A stretch of DNA of 64,000 bases from Brevibacterium linens ATCC 9172 (lineage in GTDB: Bacteria; Actinomycetota; Actinomycetes; Actinomycetales; Brevibacteriaceae): assembly GCF_900169165.1 (NCBI RefSeq), contig NZ_FXYY01000014.1:29921-93920 (forward strand), read 5' to 3'. The notes beneath the pieces were generated by a model. It was not told where the DNA came from, made no database searches, and saw only the letters and a program-made list of their open reading frames with translations. Both the position numbers and the translations under genes were made by a program. This document shows positions 9,171 to 17,347 of this stretch, in pieces. The number at the start of each line of letters is the position of its first letter. The stretch's first letter is position 1.

Positions 9171-9480
9171 ATGGCGACGAGGCAGCCGGCGATGTGACCG
9201 ACCGGTGAAGGCGTTGGCGAGGTTCTCGACCGTGCCCGCGGTCCCAGGCGCGCCGAGGCCGATCGCCTGTGCGAGATCTTCGCAGGGATCTCCGGCGAAG
9301 TGCCTGTGGTGTGGGCTTCGCGCATCATCGGGTTCGGTGAGGTCGAGCATCGCTATGAGTCTGGACATGGCGGCACAGTGCCGGTGCTCGCCTACTCCCC
9401 TGTTGCGCGCCAACACGATCTATCTCACCGCGACTATGAAGAGCGCGGGCCGAATGGGGCGGATGCTAGTCTGTACTGAA
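9171..9480 (+). pseudogene. Decayed DUF1801-domain gene
   Basis: No frame is open across this stretch, but DUF1801-like sequence is spread over more than one. In one frame (from about 9219) one reads R-R-A-E-A-D-R-L-C-E-I-F-A-G-I, then W-A-S-R-I-I-G-F-G and H-R-Y-E-S-G, the core pattern of that family. Around 9410 the match passes to a second frame (T-I-Y-L-T, then a Cys-containing end). An ATG at 9171 behind GAGGAGGCGG looks like the old start but hits a stop within eight codons. At least two frameshifts are implied. The assignment rests on motif order and has not been checked by alignment. Confidence 0.55.
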
Positions 9481-9511
9481 CAGTAACTCAGCTCACAGCA
9501 GAGGTGCACCC

Positions 9512-10030
9512 ATGAACGCAGACACTACAGCCGCGCAGATCGCCGACTCGGCACCCACCTTCAAGCTCTGGAAGAAGATGCAGGAGATGCCGCTGGGCGG
9601 TCGCGTGGGCTCCTGGCTGTTCTCTCAGGCCATCTCCTTCAAGGCACCCTATTTCCGCACCGTGCGACCGCAGATCAGAGAGCTGCGCCCGGGGCTGTGC
9701 CGCGTCACTGCACCGAATCGTCGCGGAATGCACAACCACATCGGCACCTATCATGCGATCGCATCGTGCAATATGGCCGAGGTCGCCGCCGGTGTCATGA
9801 CCGAAGCGACCGTGCCGCCCACACACCGCTGGATCCCTGCGGGAATGACCGTGGAGTACAACGCCAAGGCCAGCAAGGGAGAGATCACGGCCGTCACCCG
9901 CCTTGAGGCGATCCCTGAATTCGGCGACGAGAAGTTCGACATGGTCGTCCCCGTCGACGTCATCGACGCTGAGGGCACCGCATTCGTCACGGCACGCATC
10001 ACCATGTACATCTCACCGAAGAAGCGCTGA
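9512..10030 (+). CDS. DUF4442 hotdog-fold protein
   Basis: This 172-aa protein has the DUF4442 layout: a helical N-terminus, R-R-G-M-H-N-H-I-G-T-Y-H-A-I-A (the hotdog central helix with adjacent His/Asn), then W-I-P-A-G-M and V-E-Y-N-A-K-A as strands of the second half. Relatives are thioesterase-like but most have no tested substrate. No signal or membrane segment is visible. It is transcribed alone, after a decayed gene and convergent with the next gene, 37 bp away. Confidence 0.85.
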   Translation: MNADTTAAQIADSAPTFKLWKKMQEMPLGGRVGSWLFSQAISFKAPYFRTVRPQIRELRPGLCRVTAPNRRGMHNHIGTYHAIASCNMAEVAAGVMTEATVPPTHRWIPAGMTVEYNAKASKGEITAVTRLEAIPEFGDEKFDMVVPVDVIDAEGTAFVTARITMYISPKKR

Positions 10031-10067
10031 GCCATCCCGTCTCCATCCGGTGACGGGTTTGAACCGG

Positions 10068-10583
10068 TCACCAACCCGACAGCAGCAGCACCCGCTGAGC
10101 GGCCGAGGCGCCCTTGTCGAGCGGGCGCGGCGGCCTGTATCCGCCCTCGGCACCGAGGGCGATGATGAGATCGCCGAGTTCCTCCGCGATGAACGCGGCC
10201 AGGCTCTCGTCGACCGGCCAATCGTGACCGGTGCCGCGTGAGAGATCCGCGGCATGGAGGGCTAGCTCGAGGATGCGCATCTGCACCAGCTGCGCGCCGG
10301 GAATGCTCCCGATCCGATGTGCGACCGGCACCTGCAGATCGCACTCCTCAGCGAGCGTTCTGAATGCTGTCTCGTGAGCCCAGAATGATTCGAGCCTGTC
10401 ATTGCCGCGGTGATCGACTCCCCTGGTGGCTTCGACCTTCGCAGTGCTCGCCTGCCCCAGCAGCAGCGTGCAGCGGACTCCCCCGCCGATCAGGTGATTG
10501 ATGAGCTCGGCATTCGTCCACTCTCCGGCACCGCTCGTTCGATTCAGATCGGAAGCACGGACTCGCCGCAGCGTCTCGGACAA
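10068..10583 (-). CDS. Mycothiol-dependent DinB-fold protein (maleylpyruvate isomerase N-terminal type)
   Basis: The frame could extend to an ATG at 10718, but that would run through the operator and overlap the divergent gene. A TTG at 10583 with CCGGAAG upstream is more credible and gives 171 aa. The sequence has the DinB/MDMPI four-helix pattern: S-G-A-G-E-W-T-N-A-E-L-I-N-H-L with the first metal His, a central E-T-A-F segment, and L-E-L-A-L-H-A-A-D-L with the last metal His. Such proteins bind a divalent metal and, in actinobacteria, often use mycothiol for thiol transfer or isomerisation. It is divergent from the DUF5058 gene across a TetR-type operator. Confidence 0.78.
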   Translation of the reverse strand: MSETLRRVRASDLNRTSGAGEWTNAELINHLIGGGVRCTLLLGQASTAKVEATRGVDHRGNDRLESFWAHETAFRTLAEECDLQVPVAHRIGSIPGAQLVQMRILELALHAADLSRGTGHDWPVDESLAAFIAEELGDLIIALGAEGGYRPPRPLDKGASAAQRVLLLSGW

Positions 10584-10610
10584 CGAGATCTTCCGGCCAA
10601 ACGGTGGCCC

Positions 10611-10624
10611 TGACCGTTCGGTCA
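10611..10624. promoter_or_regulatory. TetR-type operator palindrome in a divergent promoter
   Basis: TGACCG-TT-CGGTCA is a near-perfect palindrome of the type bound by TetR-family repressors. On the leftward strand TATACT (10624-10629) directly abuts it in -10 position, so the operator would cover the transcription start of the DinB-type gene. It is also 93 bp upstream of the DUF5058 gene. No TetR gene occurs in the window. Confidence 0.6.
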
Positions 10625-10716
10625 GTATATGTTGTCCCTGCGTCCCGCGTGATGGTATACCAATGTGACCTGCCACTCGGGCCCCTGCTGCTCGACGATG
10701 AAGTGAGGAGCTGACC

Positions 10717-11463
10717 ATGACAGTGGCCAGCGGTTCGGCCGACTACATCGGCCTCGCAAATGCACCGATTCTCTGGATACTCGCGTTGGCGGTGATGGCT
10801 GTCGTCGTCGTCCAATCGCTCATCTACATGACCGCCGTGAAGAAGAACGCCGAGTCGGCGGGAATGAGCCAACAGGAGGTCAGGTCGGCCTTCCGCGCCG
10901 GTGGTGTCGCCGCAATCGGACCGTCACTGTCGGTGGTCCTCGTCGCCATCGCCCTGCTGCCGCTCTTCGGCACTCCCCCGGTCATCGTCAGGGTCGGGCT
11001 CATCGGCTCCGCCGCCACCGAGGTGGCCTCTGCGTCGCTGGCTGCAGGCACCATGGGCGCCAACCTCGGTGATGAGACCTTCACCCGCGGGGTCTTCATC
11101 GTGGCTCTCATGGCGATGAGCCTCTCGGGAGCCGGCTGGATGATCTCCACTCTCATCCTCACCCCGATCTTCAAGCGCAGCTCCCACAAACTCGAGAAGG
11201 TCAATCCGGCGCTCATGTCGATCATCCCGGGCGCGGCACTGCTCGCGGCCTTCGCGGCCCTGACCTTCCGTGAGCTGCCGAAATCGCCGGCGCACGTCAT
11301 CGCCGTCATCGTCTCGGCAGTCGTGATGAGCATCTGCCTGCTGCTGGCCAAGACACTCAAACAGAACTGGCTGAAGGAATGGGGACTGGGATTCTCCCTG
11401 CTCATCGGCCTCGTCGCCGCGTATTTCGCCCACTATGCCGGTCTCGGACTGCCCGAAGCCTGA
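10717..11463 (+). CDS. DUF5058 family membrane protein
   Basis: This 248-aa protein has about six or seven hydrophobic segments and starts at an ATG preceded by GAGGAG. I recognise the DUF5058 pattern: a short outward N-terminus, L-W-I-L-A-L-A-V-M-A, a charged cytoplasmic loop, the G-P-S-L-S-V-V-L-V-A-I-A-L-L-P-L-F-G segment, and E-V-A-S-A-S-L-A-A-G. No function is established for the family. Gene order (a partner membrane protein 9 bp later, then an M20 amidohydrolase and an amidase) suggests one half of a two-subunit transporter for an amide or acylated amino acid. That role is inference only. Confidence 0.8.
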   Translation: MTVASGSADYIGLANAPILWILALAVMAVVVVQSLIYMTAVKKNAESAGMSQQEVRSAFRAGGVAAIGPSLSVVLVAIALLPLFGTPPVIVRVGLIGSAATEVASASLAAGTMGANLGDETFTRGVFIVALMAMSLSGAGWMISTLILTPIFKRSSHKLEKVNPALMSIIPGAALLAAFAALTFRELPKSPAHVIAVIVSAVVMSICLLLAKTLKQNWLKEWGLGFSLLIGLVAAYFAHYAGLGLPEA

Positions 11464-11472
11464 GGAGAGAAC

Positions 11473-12210
11473 ATGTCATCGATCATCACATCACCCTCGC
11501 ACGCGGCGTTCGAGCGCACCACCAGCCGGTGGGGCTCGATCACGCTGTTCATCGGATTCCTCATCGCCACCTCGGTGCCGTTCTATCTGATCTTCGTCGC
11601 AGACGCGAACATCGACTTCGGTGAGATCCTCACGGGGTTCCTCGCCGTGTTCGCCGTCTACGGCGTCTTCTACATCGTCGAACCTCTCACCTACTTCCCG
11701 ATCCTCGGACCCGCCGGAATGTACCAGGCCTTCATGATCGGCAACGTCTCAAACAAGCTGCTGCCCTCGGCCATCGTCGCTCAGGACGCGATCGGGGCGA
11801 AGCCCGGCACCCGCAAGGGCGAATATGCGGCGACGATGGCCATCTGCGGGGCGGCGATCATCCACGTCACCTCGATGGTCATCTTCGTCGGCATCCTCGG
11901 CACGTGGCTCGTCACCCTCATCCCCGAGTCGGCCACCCTCGTCGCGAAGCTCTACATCCTCCCGGCCATCCTCGGCGGTGTCACCGTCCAGCTCATCGCG
12001 TCCCTCAAGCAGCTCAAGTCGACGCTCATCGCCCTCGGTATGGCGGCTCTGGTCATCCTCGTCCTCGTCCGACTGGTTCCCGTGCTCGCGCCCGGCGACG
12101 TCGCGATCGTCGTGTTCCTGACCATCCTCATCACCTGGTTCACCCGCAACAAATCGGTCACGGACAAGAGGTCGGGCGGCGACGGCACCGATACCGTCGG
12201 CATCAACTGA
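11473..12210 (+). CDS. Multi-pass membrane protein paired with DUF5058
   Basis: The 245-aa product has about six hydrophobic segments. Its most distinctive part is a conserved-looking loop in the middle, G-P-A-G-M-Y-Q-A-F-M-I-G-N-V-S-N-K-L, followed by small-residue-rich helices and a polar C-terminal tail. It starts nine bases after the DUF5058 stop, behind GAGGAGAG, so the two are translated together. I cannot place it in a named family. The glycine/asparagine loop between helices could be a substrate or ion path. Given the downstream hydrolases, a role in uptake of an amide or peptide-like compound is a working guess. Confidence 0.75.
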   Translation: MSSIITSPSHAAFERTTSRWGSITLFIGFLIATSVPFYLIFVADANIDFGEILTGFLAVFAVYGVFYIVEPLTYFPILGPAGMYQAFMIGNVSNKLLPSAIVAQDAIGAKPGTRKGEYAATMAICGAAIIHVTSMVIFVGILGTWLVTLIPESATLVAKLYILPAILGGVTVQLIASLKQLKSTLIALGMAALVILVLVRLVPVLAPGDVAIVVFLTILITWFTRNKSVTDKRSGGDGTDTVGIN

Positions 12211-12304
12211 CGACACCATGCCCCTGTCGCTCAGTCTCCGAGACTGACCCCCGCATTCGAGAATTCCTGCCAAGATGGCACCACACCACTGCCGAAAGGA
12301 CATC

Positions 12305-13546
12305 ATGTCGCTCAAGCCCGCTCTCCGCGCGTCGATCAGCGCCGATCTCGACCAGACGATTGCCGACTACAAACACTTCCACCGCACTCCCGAGCTGTCG
12401 ATGCAGGAGACGAACACCGCCGCCGAGATCGCCTCCCGCCTCCACGCCCTCGGACTGACCACCCGCACCTTCGGCGGAACCGGCGTCGTCGCCGTGATCG
12501 ACAACGGCGACGGGCCCGTCATCGGCTACCGCGCCGACATCGACGGCCTGCCGATCAGCGAGGACACCGGACTCGACTACGCCTCCGCCGCAGAGGGCAC
12601 TCTGCCCGACGGGGAGACCACGAAGGTCATGCACGGCTGCGGCCACGACACGCACATCACCGTCGGGCTCTACCTCGCCAAGCACCTCGTCACACACAAG
12701 GACCTGTGGTCGGGCACGGTCGTCATGATCTTCCAGCCGGGGGAAGAGACCGGCCAAGGTGCGCGGGCCATGCTCGACGACGGACTCTGGGATGAGATCG
12801 TGCGCCCCGAAGTCATCTTCGGTCAGCATGTGTGGCCCGGAACGGCCGGCCACATCTACGCCAGCAGCGGCACCGCCATGGCGATGTCCGACTGCCTGCG
12901 CGTGACCGTCAAGGGCAAACAGGCGCACGGATCCCAGCCGGAGAATGCGATCGACCCGATCGTCCTCGGCGCCTATATGATCACCCGGCTCCAGTCGGTC
13001 GTGTCCCGTGAGATCTCCGGCCGCGACATGTCCGTCGTCACCGTCGGCACGTTCCACGGCGGGCTCAAGGAGAACATCATCCCGGACTCCGCCGAGTTCA
13101 AACTCAATATCCGCACCTTCACCGAGGAGGTCCGCGCAGTCGTCCTCGACCGGGTCCGCCGGATCGTTCTCGCCGAGGCGCAGGCTTCCGGCGCCCCGGA
13201 ACCGGAGATCGAGGAGATGTATCGGTTCCCGCGCTGCTTCAACGACCCCGACGAAACCGAGTCGTTCCTCACTCACGTCGGAGCCGAGCTCGGTGCCGAG
13301 CAGGTCCACCTGACCGAGCCTGCCACCGGCAGCGAGGATGTCGGAGCGTTCGGAGATGACATCGGTGTGCCGTACGTCTACTGGTTCTTCGGCGGCTACT
13401 CCCCTGCGAAATTCGAAGGCGGACAGACCCCGGCCGGCAACCACTCCCCGTTCTTCGCTCCTGACGATGTCGAAACCACGCTCGAGACGGGCATCCGAGC
13501 CGCGCTGTCAGCAGTGCTGAGCAAGGTCGGAAAGGACCGCGCATGA
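12305..13546 (+). CDS. M20D family amidohydrolase (hippurate/indole-acetyl-amino-acid hydrolase type)
   Basis: This 413-aa protein starts at ATG 12305 behind GAAAGGA. It has the M20D metal and catalytic motifs in order: H-R-T-P-E-L-S, Y-R-A-D-I-D-G-L-P, H-G-C-G-H-D-T-H (metal ligands), Q-P-G-E-E (general base Glu) and a late G-N-H-S-P-F-F ligand His. The lid domain lies about residues 190-305 (K-Q-A-H-G-S-Q-P). Family members cleave N-acyl amino acids such as hippurate. It overlaps the amidase gene by four bases and follows the membrane pair by about 95 bp. Confidence 0.9.
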   Translation: MSLKPALRASISADLDQTIADYKHFHRTPELSMQETNTAAEIASRLHALGLTTRTFGGTGVVAVIDNGDGPVIGYRADIDGLPISEDTGLDYASAAEGTLPDGETTKVMHGCGHDTHITVGLYLAKHLVTHKDLWSGTVVMIFQPGEETGQGARAMLDDGLWDEIVRPEVIFGQHVWPGTAGHIYASSGTAMAMSDCLRVTVKGKQAHGSQPENAIDPIVLGAYMITRLQSVVSREISGRDMSVVTVGTFHGGLKENIIPDSAEFKLNIRTFTEEVRAVVLDRVRRIVLAEAQASGAPEPEIEEMYRFPRCFNDPDETESFLTHVGAELGAEQVHLTEPATGSEDVGAFGDDIGVPYVYWFFGGYSPAKFEGGQTPAGNHSPFFAPDDVETTLETGIRAALSAVLSKVGKDRA

Positions 13547-14976
13547 GTGAGGAGATGCTGTGGTGGTCGACCCGTGAACTGGCCGCCCGGATCGCCGCCA
13601 AAGAGGTCTCCGCCCGTGAAGCACTGCAGGTCCACCTCGACCGCATCGACGCAGTCAACCCCGTCCTCAATGCCGTCGTCACCCGTGACGACGAGGCCGC
13701 GTTCGCCCAGGCCGAGGCGGCGGACTCAGCGACCGCTCGCGGTGAGAGCTTCGGGCCCCTGCACGGGGTGCCGATGACGCACAAGGACACTCACGACACT
13801 GCGGGAATGCGCACGACTTGGGGATCGCCGCTCATGGCCGATCGGGTTCCCGAATCGGATGCGCTCATCATCGCCCGACTCAAAGCCGCCGGGATCACGA
13901 CGACGGGCAAGACGAATGTCCCCGAGTTCGCCGCCGGTTCGCACACCTTCAACGAGGTGTTCGGCACGACGGTGAACCCCTACGACCGAACGAAATCGGC
14001 ATCGGGGTCCTCCGGCGGAGTGGGGGCGGTGCTCGCGGCCGGGATCCAAGCCTCCGGGGACGGATCGGACATGGGCGGATCACTGCGTTCGCCCGCATCG
14101 TTCAACAACGTCGTCGGGCTGCGACCGAGCAACGGCCGCATCCCGCACACTGCCCCGGGCAACCCCTATGCGTGGCTTGGGCAGAGCGGGTTCATGGCAC
14201 GCACGGTCTCGGATGTCGCACTGCTGATGTCGGTGGCCTCAGGGCCGCACCCCTCGGCGCCGGCATCGATCCTGGAATCGGGCAGAGTCTTCGACCTCCC
14301 GGAATTCGCTCGTGCCGCCGACCACTCCCCCGACCTCACCGGTCTTCGGGTCGGATTCAGCCCCGACCTGGACGGACTGCTGCCTGTCGAGGCCGAGGTG
14401 AAGGACATCGTCGCCTCCACGGCTCAGGTGTTCAGCGGTCTCGGCGCGCAGGTGGACGCGGAGATTCCGAATCTCACGGACGCCGATGAGGTATTCAATG
14501 TGCGCCGTGCCCTCGACTTCGTCGGGTCCTGGGGCGGGCTGTATGAAGCGCACCCGGAGCACATCAAGGAATCGGTCAGGTGGAATATCCGCATGGGCCT
14601 CGATCTCACCGGCGCCGAGGTGGTTGCGGCCGAATCCGCACGCACCCGCCTCCACGGTGAGATCGACCGATACTTCGCCGGACACGATGTCCTCGTGCTC
14701 ACTACCTGCCAGGTCCTGCCGTTCGATGCCGACATCGAATATCCGACGCAGATCAACGGTGTGCAGTTGGAGAACTACCTCGATTGGATGCGGGCCCTGT
14801 GCCTGATCTCGGCGACCGGGTGCCCCGCGATCTCGGTGCCGGCAGGATTCTCGGCCTCCGGCCTGCCGGTGGGTGTGCAGATCGTGGCGAAACCGGGCGC
14901 TGACGTCGAACTGCTCCGAGTCGCTCATGCCTTCGAATCGGCGACCGGTCACCACCGTCGGCGGCCGGAGCTCTGA
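13543..14976 (+). CDS. Amidase signature family enzyme
   Basis: ATG 13543 overlaps the preceding stop (ATGA). The 477-aa sequence has the amidase Ser-cis-Ser-Lys triad: Lys in M-T-H-K-D near residue 80, the S-G-S-S-G-G-V loop near 150-156, and the nucleophile Ser in M-G-G-S-L-R near 175. Such enzymes hydrolyse amides to an acid and ammonia. It lacks extra domains (compare allophanate hydrolase) and is not linked to gatB, so it is a catabolic amidase rather than the tRNA amidotransferase subunit. Coupling to the M20D enzyme suggests consecutive cleavage of one substrate. Confidence 0.9.
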   Translation: MSEEMLWWSTRELAARIAAKEVSAREALQVHLDRIDAVNPVLNAVVTRDDEAAFAQAEAADSATARGESFGPLHGVPMTHKDTHDTAGMRTTWGSPLMADRVPESDALIIARLKAAGITTTGKTNVPEFAAGSHTFNEVFGTTVNPYDRTKSASGSSGGVGAVLAAGIQASGDGSDMGGSLRSPASFNNVVGLRPSNGRIPHTAPGNPYAWLGQSGFMARTVSDVALLMSVASGPHPSAPASILESGRVFDLPEFARAADHSPDLTGLRVGFSPDLDGLLPVEAEVKDIVASTAQVFSGLGAQVDAEIPNLTDADEVFNVRRALDFVGSWGGLYEAHPEHIKESVRWNIRMGLDLTGAEVVAAESARTRLHGEIDRYFAGHDVLVLTTCQVLPFDADIEYPTQINGVQLENYLDWMRALCLISATGCPAISVPAGFSASGLPVGVQIVAKPGADVELLRVAHAFESATGHHRRRPEL

Positions 14977-15145
14977 GCGGAACGTCGCGCCGGAGTCGGC
15001 GCAGCGCGGGACGGACGGGGACAGGTATGGCAAACCTGGGCAGAGTTTGCCGAGCCTTTCCACACTGGAACGGTTCTAGAAAAGGTGTCAGGATATTCTC
15101 TAAGCAGGCGGAATGGATCCGCCTCGAACAGCAAAGGAGTAACAG

Positions 15146-15661
15146 ATGCACCTGAGCCCCGCTATGCAGAAGGTCCTCAACGAGCAGGTCACCCTCGAAC
15201 TCGAAGCCTCGTTGGTCTACCTCCAGCTCTCCATCCAGCTCGACGATCAGGATCTGCCCGGAATGACGCGCTGGATGCGCGCCCAGTCCGAAGAAGAGCA
15301 GGTGCACGCCGCGAAGTTCACCCAGCACTGCCTCGACCGCGGATTCGCCCCTCAGATCGGTGATATCGCCGCTCCGAAGGTCTCCGGCTCGCAGCCGATC
15401 GACTTCTTCAAGGCCGCTCTGGCGCACGAGGAGAAGGTCTCGGAATCCATCCGCAATCTCTACCGCACCGCCCAGGACGAAGCCGACCTCGACGTGCTGC
15501 CGCTGCTCCACTGGTTCATCGACGAGCAGGTCGAGGAGGAGTCGAGCATCTCGGAGATCGTCGGTCGCCTCGAGCGTGTCGGCACCGACGGTGCCGGTGT
15601 CCTGCGCATCGATTCCGAGCTCGGCTCACGCCACCCCGATATCACCGCCGACGGCGAGTGA
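15146..15661 (+). CDS. Ferritin
   Basis: The 171-aa four-helix protein follows a strong AAAGGAG site. Ferroxidase residues are visible: Q-V-T-L-E-L-E-A-S near residues 14-22, then the S-E-E-E-Q-V-H-A-A-K-F group (E-x-x-H pair) and E-E-E-S in the fourth helix. This is the non-heme bacterial ferritin type: iron storage and Fe(II) oxidation inside a 24-mer. A small hairpin (GGCGGA-ATGGA-TCCGCC) lies at 15107-15123, upstream of the start. No clear DtxR/IdeR box was found. It is monocistronic with a terminator at 15740. Confidence 0.93.
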   Translation: MHLSPAMQKVLNEQVTLELEASLVYLQLSIQLDDQDLPGMTRWMRAQSEEEQVHAAKFTQHCLDRGFAPQIGDIAAPKVSGSQPIDFFKAALAHEEKVSESIRNLYRTAQDEADLDVLPLLHWFIDEQVEEESSISEIVGRLERVGTDGAGVLRIDSELGSRHPDITADGE

Positions 15662-15739
15662 TATCTGCAGACCGACCACTTGAGGCTCAGCGCTCATCTC
15701 GAGTCGCGTGAGTCGAGGGTGGACTCGAATCGAGTACTC

Positions 15740-15770
15740 AGCGGCCGATCCCAGTGCGGGGTCGGCCGCT
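15740..15770. terminator. Bidirectional terminator between ferritin and the AEC carrier
   Basis: AGCGGCCGATCCC pairs with GGGGTCGGCCGCT around an AGTGC loop, between two convergent genes. No long T-run follows. Confidence 0.7.
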
Positions 15771-15810
15771 GTGCTGTCGGCCCCTGTGACGTCGGCACCG
15801 GACTCCGTAC

Positions 15811-16743
15811 TCAGCCGAGCACCGACTGGCCGATGAGGAGTACGACCGGCAGAGTGACGAGCATGATGACGGTCTGTCCGGCGATGAGTGCGGCCATGAG
15901 CTTCGCGTCTCCCCCGAGCTGCCTCGCCATGACGTAGCCCGAGCTCGCCGTCGCAATCGACTGGAAGACCAATCCGACCAGTGCAGGCACCGTCGGGACG
16001 CCGAAGAGGGCCAGGGCTGCCAGCGACAGGCCCGGCAGCAGAAGCAGCTTGATCGCCGTGGAGGCGATGATGGCCCGGGTATGGGAGCGCAGCGAGAATG
16101 TCTGCAAGCCGGCACCGACGCACAGCAGACCGATGGGCAGCGAGGCCGACGCCAGGGGATCGAGAACCGTGGACGCCACGTCGGGCAGGCCCAGCCCGCT
16201 GACGTTGGCAGCTGCTCCGGCGACGCAGCCGAGCACGAGAGGATTCGTCACGATCGCCCTCAGCAGCGCGAACAGCGAGCTCGGCCCGGTGCGGAGGAAC
16301 TCGAAACCGAGACTCGAGACGACGTTGACCGTGGGGACGAGGATCGCTGCGACGATCGCGGCAACGGCGCTGCCCTCGGAGCCGAACAGGCTGCCCGCCA
16401 AGGACAGCCCGATATAGGTGTTGAAGCGGATGCCTCCCTGCAGAACAGAGGTGAAGGCGGGAAGATCACGAGCGATGACCCGACGGGTCACAATGATGCC
16501 CACGGAGACGACCGCGGTGGGAACGACGAGCGCCGCCGCCAACCGCACGAGCGGGACATGGGCCACATCCACCTCGGCGACGGAGGTGAAGAGCAGCACC
16601 GGAAGCAGACAGTAGTACGCGAGCTTCTCCGCGCCCGACCAGAACTCGGGACTCCGAAAACCCGGCAGTCTCTTCAGCACCAGGCCGAAGGCGATGAGCA
16701 CCGTGACGGGAAGGAGGGCGAGGAGTATGGGAACCAGGCTCAC
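15811..16743 (-). CDS. AEC family (auxin efflux carrier type) transporter
   Basis: This 310-aa protein starts at a GTG (complement of 16741-16743) and has about ten hydrophobic segments in the 5+5 arrangement of AEC/BASS-related carriers. Typical features are the conserved asparagine in N-P-L-V-L-G-C-V, the G-L-L-C-V-G-A-G-L motif and R-F-N-T-Y-I-G near the fourth helix. Bacterial AEC proteins export or import organic anions such as malate or malonate; the substrate here is unknown. It is divergent from hsp20, with the HAIR element in between. Confidence 0.85.
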   Translation of the reverse strand: MSLVPILLALLPVTVLIAFGLVLKRLPGFRSPEFWSGAEKLAYYCLLPVLLFTSVAEVDVAHVPLVRLAAALVVPTAVVSVGIIVTRRVIARDLPAFTSVLQGGIRFNTYIGLSLAGSLFGSEGSAVAAIVAAILVPTVNVVSSLGFEFLRTGPSSLFALLRAIVTNPLVLGCVAGAAANVSGLGLPDVASTVLDPLASASLPIGLLCVGAGLQTFSLRSHTRAIIASTAIKLLLLPGLSLAALALFGVPTVPALVGLVFQSIATASSGYVMARQLGGDAKLMAALIAGQTVIMLVTLPVVLLIGQSVLG

Positions 16744-16780
16744 AGACTGAGAATTTCATGAGTTCGGAATCAATTCAAAG

Positions 16781-16799
16781 TTGAGTGTGTTTGACTCAA
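16781..16799. promoter_or_regulatory. HAIR element (HspR-associated inverted repeat)
   Basis: TTGAGT-N7-ACTCAA matches the core of the actinobacterial HAIR consensus (CTTGAGT-N7-ACTCAAG), 26 bp upstream of the hsp20 start. HspR, a MerR-family repressor, binds such sites in dnaK and clpB promoters of actinobacteria. Control of this hsp20 by HspR is therefore likely. Confidence 0.8.
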
Positions 16800-16825
16800 T
16801 GTAGGACCCGAACGAAAGGAAGCAC

Positions 16826-17296
16826 ATGGCTACACGTTTCGACCCCATCCGCGACCTCGACCGATTCTTCTCCGAGGTCACCCGCACCCCGAATGCCACC
16901 ACTCTGCCGATGGACCTCTACCGTGACGGCGAAGTCTTCATCGCCCGCATCGACATGCCCGGAGTCGATCCGAGCAGCATCGACGTCGACGTCGAAGACC
17001 GCACGCTCACGGTCCGCGCCCGCCGCGAATCCGAGGTCGCCGACAAGGACGTGAAGTGGCTGACCAGGGAACGCACCAACGGCACCTACGCCCGCCAGCT
17101 CACGCTCGGCAACCGGGTGGCCCTGGATCGCATCCGCGCCGACTACAGCGACGGCGTCCTCACACTGACGATCCCCGTCGCCGAGGAGGCCCGTCCGCGG
17201 AAGATCTCCGTTTCGCACGCTTCCGGACAGACCGCCCCCGAAGTGGTCGAATCGTCCTCGGCGGACGAACCCCGCTCCCCCGGCGCCGGCAGCTGA
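16826..17296 (+). CDS. Hsp20/alpha-crystallin small heat-shock protein
   Basis: The 156-aa protein starts at ATG 16826 after GAAAGGA. The alpha-crystallin domain (about residues 30-130) is recognisable from M-D-L-Y-R-D-G-E, D-M-P-G-V-D and the late A-D-Y-S-D-G-V-L-T-L-T-I-P motif. A short helical N-terminus (R-D-L-D-R-F-F) and a charged C-terminal tail flank it. It is an ATP-independent holdase that keeps unfolded proteins soluble. The upstream HAIR element indicates heat-shock control, and a strong terminator follows directly. Confidence 0.93.
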   Translation: MATRFDPIRDLDRFFSEVTRTPNATTLPMDLYRDGEVFIARIDMPGVDPSSIDVDVEDRTLTVRARRESEVADKDVKWLTRERTNGTYARQLTLGNRVALDRIRADYSDGVLTLTIPVAEEARPRKISVSHASGQTAPEVVESSSADEPRSPGAGS

Positions 17297-17306
17297 CTCC
17301 GTGAGC

Positions 17307-17340
17307 GCGGGCCCCACCCGAACGCGGGTGGGGCCCGCTT
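17307..17340. terminator. Terminator between hsp20 and the methyltransferase gene
   Basis: GCGGGCCCCACCCG pairs with CGGGTGGGGCCCGC across a short loop and is followed by TT. It can serve both convergent genes. Confidence 0.85.
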
Positions 17341-17347
17341 CGTGCAT

